From the NCBI GenBank assembly GCA_016929035.1, contig JAFGJP010000125.1:1-11527 (forward strand): a DNA stretch of 11,527 bases, given 5' to 3'. A model generated the notes under the pieces. It was given only the letters and a program-made list of their open reading frames with translations. It searched no databases and had not been told where the DNA came from. Positions 1 through 5,829 of this stretch are shown one piece after another. Source of the stretch: Candidatus Auribacterota bacterium (GTDB lineage: Bacteria; Auribacterota; JAFGBW01; JAFGJP01). Made by a program: the position numbers and the translations under genes. Position 1 is the stretch's first letter, and each line of letters opens with the position of its first letter.

Positions 1-780
1 ATGGGAGCCATTGCCGAGCGGTATGATATCGGAGAGGCGGCCGTCAGGTCCGTCTTGAGCGGCGTGGACGCTGTTCTTATCTGTAAAAAAAGATCAAGCG
101 TGCTCCGGGCTCACCGCGCCCTTTGCCGGGCTGTTCAGAGCGGCAGGATACCGCAGAAGATAATCGAGAAGAGCCTTGAAAGAAAAAAAATATTTTACAG
201 GAAGATCGAACGCCTTCTGCCTGTTTTTCAGAGGCCTGTCAGAGAAAAGGCCGTAAAGGATCTGTCTTTGAGAACGCTGAGGAAATACAGCCCAAAGGTT
301 TTGACCGTTCTCAAGGGACGAAGCTTTCTGCCGCTGGATAAGAGGAGCAGGATTTCTTTCCTTATCTCATCCAGGCATCCCCGGATCCTTGTTGAGGACA
401 GGCAGAACGAGCAGAAAGATTTTAAAAAGCTTCTTTCAGAAAACGGCCTGGTCAGGTCATGCGACATCATTCTTTACAGATCGGAGAAAGAGCTTTTACG
501 CAAGATCAATCAGGGGCGCGCATCAAGAACCGCTGTTTTTTTCTCAAGCGATCTCTTTAGAGATGATATGCAGAAAAAAGCGTTTCATGCAGCTCTTTCC
601 CGCTTTCAAAAGGTTGTCTGCGTCATAACCAAAAACCCGGCTGATTTTCTGTTTGTAAGGGAAGGGTGCCACGCCGCCATTGCAACCTACTGCCTGACAT
701 ATGACATTCAGCAGGCGCTGCTGCAGCTTCTTTTTCATGGAGAGGGAGGAAGCGGCCGGCTTCCGGTCAGGTTAAAATAA
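1..780 (+). CDS. nagZ: GH3 beta-N-acetylhexosaminidase, C-terminal part (NagZ-like), 5' truncated by window
   Basis: This is the 3' part of a glycoside hydrolase family 3 enzyme of the NagZ type, which removes N-acetylglucosamine from muropeptides in peptidoglycan recycling. The opening residues MGAIAERYDIGEAAVRSVLSG, then VDAVLICKK (22-30), match the end of the NagZ TIM barrel. There the family signature S-D-D-L-x-M-x-A-I is followed by G(A)D-x-x-L-I-C. The ATG at base 1 is therefore most likely the internal Met of that signature, not the true start, and the catalytic Asp lies just upstream of the window. Residues 85-259 look like the alpha/beta C-terminal GH3 domain: LPLDKRSRISFL (110-121), ITKNPADF (209-216) and the terminal GEGGSGRLPV (247-256), resembling the family ending 'GE..sGkLPV'. 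Typical proteobacterial NagZ has only the barrel, while the two-domain form is known from Bacillus subtilis. It ends 21 bases before the kinase gene. Family assignment is good; cellular role is inferred. Confidence 0.8.
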   Translation: MGAIAERYDIGEAAVRSVLSGVDAVLICKKRSSVLRAHRALCRAVQSGRIPQKIIEKSLERKKIFYRKIERLLPVFQRPVREKAVKDLSLRTLRKYSPKVLTVLKGRSFLPLDKRSRISFLISSRHPRILVEDRQNEQKDFKKLLSENGLVRSCDIILYRSEKELLRKINQGRASRTAVFFSSDLFRDDMQKKAFHAALSRFQKVVCVITKNPADFLFVREGCHAAIATYCLTYDIQQALLQLLFHGEGGSGRLPVRLK

Positions 781-801
781 AATTTAAGAAGGAACAAAAA
801 A

Positions 802-3507
802 ATGTCCAGGAAAGAGTCCTTTCGATCAAAGCTTGTCCGGCTTCTGGTCATCATAGGCCTTTTGCCGCTGGTCGTCTTTTTCTATTTTTCTTCCATCAAA
901 GTCAAGGCAATTCTTATAGATAAGACCGGCGTGAGCCTTCAGAAGACAGCCAGAGAAAAATCGATGAGAATCGGTTACATCATTGACGATAAGATCATCA
1001 TCGCAGAGAAGATCATTGAAGACAAGGAGTTGAAGAGGGAGTTTCTTAACAAGCTGAATCCGTCATCGGGAGAGTCCGTTGAAAGCGGTTTTTCAAACGA
1101 TCTTCTTGATATTCTTCATCTCCACAGAGAGATTCTCAATATCGCGTTCATTGATAGCGCTGGCCGGGTTTTCTTTGAGTCTCGCCATGAAAGGACCATC
1201 CATGATTCGCTGAAGAAATGGTGGAAGGATTCAGAAGAGAAGCGGGCAAGTGGAGAAACATTTCTTTCTGATCTTCTGTTTTTTCCGGAGAGGATGAAAA
1301 TCACGGCAAATATTGTTGTTCCTGTTCATGGAGAAAGCGGGCGCTTAGAGGGCTTCATCGTTTTCAACATGAATTTCAAGGAGATCATTTATCTCATATG
1401 GAGGGTCGATCCGTTTGATCCGCACGTGACTTTTTTCAGAAACGACGGATTTGTCCTTTTGGACACAAGCGATGTCTTTTATCCGCTTATCGTTACCAGG
1501 GAATTTCTTGTTGAAACTTTTCTCAAGAAAAACAGCTGGCGGAAAGGGCTCGCGCGCGCGCAGAAGACCAACATTATTCTCGGATATTCAAGCCTGGATC
1601 AGTTAAACGAATTCCTGTGCGGCAGCGACAAGTATTACCTGATGGTCTTCAATGATGAAAACGAGGTCCTGTGGCCTGTTCTGAAAAGTTATTTCCAGTC
1701 TTTTATTATCATTTTTCTCATCATTTTTGTCATTATTCTCTCCGCATTTTTTGATGTCAGAAAAATGACACGGCCCCTTTTGGCCCTGAAGAAGGGGACG
1801 GAGATGATAGGGCAGGAAGATTTCGACTACAGGGTCAAAATAGAGACCGGGGATGAAATAGAGGAGCTGGGAGATGCTTTCAATCAGATGAGCGAAAAGC
1901 TCAAGATTTCCAAGTCGCGGCTTGAGGCGCAGAACAGGGAGCTTCTGCAGCTCAACGAGATTAAGTCGAATTTTCTCTCTCTTGTCTCTCATGAGCTGAG
2001 AACGCCTCTGATGATCATCCAGGAATCTGTTTCTCAGATACTGGACGGGCTGAAGGGCCCGGTAAGCCCGGAGCAGGAAGAATTTCTTTCCATGTCAAAA
2101 AGAAATATCCAGAGGCTCAACAAGATCATTGATGACCTCTTAAGCATATCGAAGATAGAAGCAGGCAAGATGATCCTTAGGAGAAGGAAGGTCGATATCG
2201 TCAAAGCTATCCGGGAAGAAGTGGCTATTTACAGGTATCGGGCGAAGGATAAGGGGATCGAATTTTCCATGAATATTCCTGATGAAGCAATACTTCTTTA
2301 CTGTGACGAGGACAAGCTGAAGATCATTGTCGCCAACCTTGCCAGCAATGCCATCAAGTTTACTCCTCTGGGCGGGGAGATTCACCTGGAGCTAAAAGAT
2401 CATATTAATGAGATTGAGCTCGTCGTTTCAGATACAGGTCAGGGAATACCGCCGGAATTTCACGAGAAGATCTTTGAAAAGTTTGAAAAACTTAACCATG
2501 TTCCGCTCACAGGCGTTGCCAGCACAGGCCTGGGGCTGGCCATAGCCAGGGAATTTGTTCTCCTGCACAAGGGAAGAATATGGGTTGAAAGCGAAGAGGG
2601 TCGGGGAAGCCGGTTCCATGTGGTTTTCCCCAAATACACGGAAAACAAATACTTCAAGGAGTTCTTTACAGAAAAGATCAAGCAGGCCCAGCACAGGCAC
2701 ACGGACCTGTCGATACTGATACTTCGCCTCAGCGCCTATGAGAGGGTCTATGTTGACGTGATGAAAAAAAGAAAGCTTTTCTCTCATATGATCAATATAT
2801 CGTTCAATCATATTTTTGATTATGAAGAGATTATCCCGCTCAAGAACATGGATGAGATCTATGCTTTTCTTTTCACGGATGAGAAGGGGGCGGAGATCAT
2901 TGTCGACCGGCTGAACAGCATTTTGAACGACTACCTTGAGCAGAAGAAGCTGAAAGAAACATTTCTCGTCAATATTCTGGCCATTTCCTATCCTGAAGAC
3001 GGTCAGGATCCGAAGTCTCTGCTGAGAACAGCCGGCAATCTTTTTCATTATCTGGATCCTCTGAAAAAGAAGACAAAAATGCTGGGAGAACTGCTTGTTG
3101 AAAAAGGTTTGCTGCAGGAGGATGACCTTCAGCGGGCCTTGCGCAAGCAGGCGGGCACAGGCGATCTTCTCGGGAAGATCCTGATTGACGACAAAACGGT
3201 CAGCGCAGAGATCCTGGCACAAGTTTTGAGCGAACAGCTGGGTATACCGCTTGTGAATATTGAAAACCTAGATGTGAAAGAAAAAAAGTTGTTTGAAATT
3301 TTGCCGAAAGATTTTATTATTAAGTATAAAACGTTTCCTGTCAGCCTGAGAGAAAAAATACTCACGCTGGCTTTGGTTAATCCTTTTGATATCAATGCGA
3401 TAAAGAAAGCCTACAGGATGACAGGAAGCCAGACGATTATCATCCAGCTGATATTGATGCATGATTTCAATTCGCTGACCAGGGAATCCGGGCTGAGCGG
3501 AGAATGA
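802..3507 (+). CDS. Membrane sensor histidine kinase with degenerate GGDEF-like and MshEN-like C-terminal modules
   Basis: A 901-residue sensor kinase. An AAGGA site at 789-793 supports the ATG at 802. Visible parts in order: membrane segment about 11-31; extracytoplasmic region about 34-298 with a Cache/PDC-like pattern (IAFIDSAGRVFFES, 114-127); second membrane segment about 298-317; HAMP about 316-370; HisKA with SHELRTP (phosphorylatable His397); HATPase_c with N box around NLASNAIKF (512-520), G1 box DTGQGIP (544-550), F box FEKFEKL (558-564) and G2 box STGLGLA (574-580). All key kinase motifs are intact. Residues about 617-755 resemble a GGDEF fold, but MDEIYAFL stands where GGDEF should be, so cyclase activity is not expected. 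Residues about 760-880 resemble MshEN (T2SSE N-terminal) domains, which bind cyclic di-GMP in some proteins: LGELLVEKG then LGKILIDDK, each followed by an L-x2-[AV]-L-x2-Q pattern. The Arg usual before the first LG is Met here. A CheY-like gene follows 25 bases later and is a plausible phosphate acceptor. The input ligand is unknown. Confidence 0.9.
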   Translation: MSRKESFRSKLVRLLVIIGLLPLVVFFYFSSIKVKAILIDKTGVSLQKTAREKSMRIGYIIDDKIIIAEKIIEDKELKREFLNKLNPSSGESVESGFSNDLLDILHLHREILNIAFIDSAGRVFFESRHERTIHDSLKKWWKDSEEKRASGETFLSDLLFFPERMKITANIVVPVHGESGRLEGFIVFNMNFKEIIYLIWRVDPFDPHVTFFRNDGFVLLDTSDVFYPLIVTREFLVETFLKKNSWRKGLARAQKTNIILGYSSLDQLNEFLCGSDKYYLMVFNDENEVLWPVLKSYFQSFIIIFLIIFVIILSAFFDVRKMTRPLLALKKGTEMIGQEDFDYRVKIETGDEIEELGDAFNQMSEKLKISKSRLEAQNRELLQLNEIKSNFLSLVSHELRTPLMIIQESVSQILDGLKGPVSPEQEEFLSMSKRNIQRLNKIIDDLLSISKIEAGKMILRRRKVDIVKAIREEVAIYRYRAKDKGIEFSMNIPDEAILLYCDEDKLKIIVANLASNAIKFTPLGGEIHLELKDHINEIELVVSDTGQGIPPEFHEKIFEKFEKLNHVPLTGVASTGLGLAIAREFVLLHKGRIWVESEEGRGSRFHVVFPKYTENKYFKEFFTEKIKQAQHRHTDLSILILRLSAYERVYVDVMKKRKLFSHMINISFNHIFDYEEIIPLKNMDEIYAFLFTDEKGAEIIVDRLNSILNDYLEQKKLKETFLVNILAISYPEDGQDPKSLLRTAGNLFHYLDPLKKKTKMLGELLVEKGLLQEDDLQRALRKQAGTGDLLGKILIDDKTVSAEILAQVLSEQLGIPLVNIENLDVKEKKLFEILPKDFIIKYKTFPVSLREKILTLALVNPFDINAIKKAYRMTGSQTIIIQLILMHDFNSLTRESGLSGE

Positions 3508-3532
3508 TTGACCCGGCTTTGTAAGGAGCATT

Positions 3533-3910
3533 ATGGGATCAAGGAAAAAGATACTCATTGTTGAAGATAATGAAAAAGATTTGCAGACAGTCGTCGAGTA
3601 TCTTCAGGATGAAGGGTATGAGCTGATCACTGAGCGCAATGGAGAAGATGCTCTGGATTACATGGAAATGGAAAAGCCTGATCTGATCATTCTGGACCTC
3701 ATCCTTCCAGAGATTGACGGGTTCCAGATCTGCCAGAAGATCAATCAGGCCAGAAGCTACTGGAGCCCGAAGATCATTATCATCACGGCGCTGACCCCGG
3801 TTCTTGACAAGTTTAAAGGCGACTGGCTGGAGCAGACGCAGGCTAACGCGCTCCTGACAAAGCCTGTTTCAAAGGAAGAGCTGCTCAGCCGAGTGAGATC
3901 TCTTTTATAG
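3533..3910 (+). CDS. Stand-alone response regulator receiver domain (CheY-like)
   Basis: A 125-residue single-domain receiver that would take a phosphoryl group from a histidine kinase. The key residues are present: acidic pair Glu11-Asp12 in ILIVEDN, phospho-acceptor Asp55 in LIILDLILPEIDG, Thr85 in IIIITAL, and Lys110 in LLTKPVS. The protein ends right after the last receiver helix, so it has no DNA-binding or enzymatic output and must act through protein contacts or as a phosphorelay intermediate. An AAGGAG site at 3523-3528 supports the ATG at 3533. It sits between the membrane kinase (25 bases upstream) and the thioredoxin gene (25 bases downstream), with the soluble kinase beyond that. 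Either kinase could be its partner. The loop between Thr85 and Lys110 is somewhat long. Confidence 0.92.
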   Translation: MGSRKKILIVEDNEKDLQTVVEYLQDEGYELITERNGEDALDYMEMEKPDLIILDLILPEIDGFQICQKINQARSYWSPKIIIITALTPVLDKFKGDWLEQTQANALLTKPVSKEELLSRVRSLL

Positions 3911-3935
3911 GAAGTCCCGTGTCAGGTTTGGATCG

Positions 3936-4265
3936 ATGGCAGATATTATACATGTGAACAGCGAGAACTTCGATGATTTTGTCCTCAATGGGACAAAGCC
4001 GGCTGTTGTTGATTTTTCAGCCGAATGGTGCGGGCCCTGCAGGCGGCTCTATCCACTACTGGAAGAAATAGCTGCCGAGTATAAAGGCCGCGTCACCATC
4101 TGTCATCTGGATGTGGATGAAGCGGAAGATATCACTCTCAGGTACCAGATTACTTCGCTTCCCAGCCTTCTGATGTTTAAGGACGGCGAAGTCGTTTCCA
4201 GGATGGCGGGCCTATCCTCGAAGCAGGCCATAACACAAGTCATGGAATCCTCTCTTTTTCCATAA
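3936..4265 (+). CDS. trxA: Thioredoxin
   Basis: A 109-residue thioredoxin, the usual length for the family, acting as a cytoplasmic dithiol-disulfide oxidoreductase. The active site WCGPC is intact (Trp31, Cys32, Cys35), preceded by VVDFSAE as in classical thioredoxins. Asp26 occupies the buried acid position, and the cis-proline is Pro76 in TSLPSLLMF, followed by the usual KDGE turn. Cys56 is an additional cysteine outside the active site. There is no signal peptide or membrane segment. The ribosome binding site is weak (AGG about nine bases before the ATG), so translation may depend partly on coupling to the receiver gene 25 bases upstream. Its place between a receiver and a kinase is unusual and suggests redox input to the signalling genes, but that link is inference. 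The gene symbol is the generic one for the family. Confidence 0.93.
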   Translation: MADIIHVNSENFDDFVLNGTKPAVVDFSAEWCGPCRRLYPLLEEIAAEYKGRVTICHLDVDEAEDITLRYQITSLPSLLMFKDGEVVSRMAGLSSKQAITQVMESSLFP

Positions 4266-4301
4266 TGAAAGGTTGCTGTCGCAGCCGCGTGAGAAGCATC
4301 T

Positions 4302-5429
4302 ATGGACAAAAAAGTTGAAGACTTAAAAACTCACATCAAGCAGCTATCCGAAAAAAGGAATCTGTGCCATGCGGCCATGGATTTTCTTCAGGAAGGCCTG
4401 CTGATCATTGAAAAAGACGAGGATATCGCTTTTTATAACAGCTCCTTTGTCAAGCATCTGGACATACAGGTGAAAAGCAGTCTTTTGACAATAGGAGATC
4501 TGAGAAGACATCCAATTTTTGGAAATATCCTGCATGAAACACAAAAGACGGATTTCATCCATTACGCGCGTGACGTGGAGATTTTTTCTCCATGGAGAAA
4601 GCATCTGAACATCCGGGCCGTAGCGCTTGACAGGAAAAAGCCATCCAAGTCGGTCGTCTACATTATTCAGGACACCACGTTTCTGAAAAGAAAACAGGAA
4701 GAGACTTTTCAGCAAAAGAAGCTCGGGGCCGTTTTATCTCTCGGGGCCGGATTTGCTCATGAGATCGGAAATCCTCTGAACTCGCTCAATATTCATCTTC
4801 AGATCATGAAGAGGATTCTCGATAAAGGAGCGACGAACAAGCGGCAGCTTGCAGGCCTGAAAAAGGAAATCACCATTCTGGAAGGCGAGGTAAAAAGAAT
4901 GGATAACGTGATTTCAAATTTTCTTAAGGCAACGAGGCCTGAGAAAGTATGCTTCAAGGAAATCGACATTGTTGAAACGGTCAGGCTTTCTCTTGAAAGC
5001 CTTCGCGGCGTAGCTGAAAAGAGAAGTATCGGAATTGATTTTCATTCTTCTTTTGAAAGAAAATTCCTTTTTGCGGATGCGCAGAAGATCCAGCAGGCGA
5101 TAATCAATATCGTTCAGAACGCGATTGAAGCCATAGGGGAAGGGGGGCAGATCACTGTTTCCTGCACGGAAAGGGAGGGAGGGATCGACATTGCGATAAC
5201 CGATGACGGGCCCGGTATTTTAAAGGAAGATCTCTCCATGATCTTTGACCCGTTTTTTACGACAAAGTCGGATGGCGTGGGGTTGGGACTGGTTATTTCT
5301 TACCAGATCATCAAAGAGCATGACGGCGACATCTCAGTGAAAAGCTTTCCAGGCGAAGGTACGACTTTTCTTATCCGGCTTCCTCTGAGAGAATACAAGC
5401 TGAAGTTCATTGAAGACAGTAAAAAGTAA
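4302..5429 (+). CDS. Cytoplasmic PAS-like/HisKA/HATPase histidine kinase (NtrB type)
   Basis: A 375-residue kinase without membrane segments. Residues 1-20 are charged and probably helical. Residues about 23-128 look like a PAS sensor domain (MDFLQEGLLIIEKDEDIAFYN at its start, VVYIIQDTT at its end). HisKA carries FAHEIGNPLNSL with phosphorylatable His153, the form typical of NtrB/ZraS/AtoS-like kinases. HATPase_c has all boxes: N box NIVQNAIEAI (269-278), G1 DDGPGI (301-306), F box FDPFFTTK (315-322), G2 GVGLGL (325-330). Family members usually pair with a sigma-54 activator, but none is encoded here and the nearest receiver is the single-domain protein at 3533. The ribosome binding site is weak (GAGAAG, 4290-4295), and 36 bases separate the gene from the thioredoxin. 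The signal is unknown; extra Cys residues such as Cys22 might allow redox sensing, which is speculative. Confidence 0.92.
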   Translation: MDKKVEDLKTHIKQLSEKRNLCHAAMDFLQEGLLIIEKDEDIAFYNSSFVKHLDIQVKSSLLTIGDLRRHPIFGNILHETQKTDFIHYARDVEIFSPWRKHLNIRAVALDRKKPSKSVVYIIQDTTFLKRKQEETFQQKKLGAVLSLGAGFAHEIGNPLNSLNIHLQIMKRILDKGATNKRQLAGLKKEITILEGEVKRMDNVISNFLKATRPEKVCFKEIDIVETVRLSLESLRGVAEKRSIGIDFHSSFERKFLFADAQKIQQAIINIVQNAIEAIGEGGQITVSCTEREGGIDIAITDDGPGILKEDLSMIFDPFFTTKSDGVGLGLVISYQIIKEHDGDISVKSFPGEGTTFLIRLPLREYKLKFIEDSKK

Positions 5430-5431
5430 TT

Positions 5432-5511
5432 TTCAGGATATCAGGGTATTAGGCAATCAGGTCATCAGGCTAAATTTTTCACCTGATATTCTGATGCCCT
5501 GTTACTCTGAT
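5432..5511. repeat. Long imperfect hairpin of ATCAGGNN octamers
   Basis: The left arm is five consecutive octamers on the + strand: TTCAGGAT, ATCAGGGT, ATTAGGCA, ATCAGGTC, ATCAGGCT (5432-5471). After the spacer AAATTTTT (5472-5479), four octamers run on the - strand (5480-5511), reading in reverse complement ATCAGAGT, AACAGGGC, ATCAGAAT, ATCAGGTG. The innermost units pair as ATCAGG/CCTGAT. The units at 5440-5447 and 5504-5511 pair over all eight positions with one G-T wobble. The RNA could form an interrupted stem of about 36 bases per arm. The position just after the stop codon at 5429 suggests a role in transcript termination or 3'-end protection. A proper T-run after the stem is lacking, so it is not a classical intrinsic terminator. 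An interspersed extragenic repeat is the alternative. Confidence 0.75.
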
Positions 5512-5641
5512 CCCCTTTATCGGTAATCTTGCATCCTGTATCTCTTTTGTAAGCAAAAACTGGTTGTTTTTTTCCCTGTTTGAACTTATGATATTTGTAC
5601 CCGCCTCCGCGTAGAACACGGCTATAAAGCTGGAGTTCCAC

Positions 5642-5657
5642 GTCAGCTATTGCTGGC
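5642..5657. repeat. Short hairpin, 6-bp stem with TATT loop
   Basis: GTCAGC-TATT-GCTGGC forms a six-pair stem with one G-T wobble. It is the first of several small inverted repeats in this gap and has no T-run after it. The function is unknown, and it may belong to an extragenic repeat. Confidence 0.45.
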
Positions 5658-5699
5658 AAGGTCTCACATTTGGTGGATAGCGGGAAGGGTATCTCGACG

Positions 5700-5721
5700 C
5701 AGTGAGCCGTCCTGCTCGCTG
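5700..5721. repeat. Hairpin, 8-bp stem
   Basis: CAGTGAGC (5700-5707) and GCTCGCTG (5714-5721) pair over eight positions with one G-T wobble around a six-base loop. It lies directly before the AGCTT..GCGAAGG repeats and may be part of the same repeat element. No T-run follows. Confidence 0.5.
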
Positions 5722-5722
5722 T

Positions 5723-5795
5723 AGCTTTGCGAAGGCGGAAGGCGCATATAGATAGATGCAGCTTCAGCGAAGGCTGATAAGCTTTGGCGAGGTGT
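5723..5795. repeat. Three imperfect AGCTT..GCGA[AG]G repeats
   Basis: Related units start at 5723 (AGCTTTGCGAAGGCGG), 5760 (AGCTTCAGCGAAGGCTG) and 5780 (AGCTTTGGCGAGGTG). The middle copy can fold as CTTC-AGC-GAAG. Spacing is irregular (37 and 20 bases). The pattern resembles interspersed extragenic repeats rather than regulator sites, but copy number elsewhere in the genome cannot be seen here. Confidence 0.5.
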
Positions 5796-5800
5796 CACCT
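5790..5800. promoter_or_regulatory. Palindrome AGGTGTCACCT upstream of TPR gene
   Basis: A perfect inverted repeat of five-base arms around one central base, ending 29 bases before the TPR start codon. Its position would suit an operator or leader structure, but it overlaps the third imperfect repeat and may simply be part of that element. Confidence 0.25.
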
Positions 5801-5829
5801 GTGAGGCTCCACTTTTTCAAAGAAAGCGT

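Larger units (their letters stand above)
5430..5829. other. 400-base non-coding gap with structured repeats
   Basis: No convincing gene is visible on either strand. The left part is an octamer-based inverted repeat starting three bases after the kinase stop codon. Bases 5520-5640 show nothing clear apart from a short T-run. Bases 5640-5800 carry several short hairpins and imperfect repeats. The gap separates the signalling operon from the TPR/ExbBD operon and must hold the end of the first transcript and probably the promoter of the second, but no convincing sigma-70 pair was found close to the TPR gene. Confidence 0.7.

Noticed and set aside
1549..1562. Alternating GC run inside the kinase gene
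   Set aside because: It is short, in frame and coding (Gly-Leu-Ala-Arg-Ala), and needs no separate explanation.
2428..3222. 264-residue open frame on the - strand
   Set aside because: It is antisense to the conserved kinase core and C-terminal modules on the + strand, which are clearly coding; no family resemblance is seen.
5564..5592. TTGTTT and TATGAT with a 17-base spacer as a promoter for the TPR operon
   Set aside because: The -35 box matches only three positions, and a start here would leave a leader of about 230 bases; support is too weak for a feature.
5465..5659. 64-residue open frame on the - strand in the intergenic gap
   Set aside because: It overlaps the octamer hairpin, has no clear ribosome binding site and resembles no family; it probably arises from repeat sequence.
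5430..5829. tRNA, RNase P, SRP, tmRNA or CRISPR in the gap
   Set aside because: None of the conserved sequence blocks of these RNAs and no regular repeat-spacer pattern was found.
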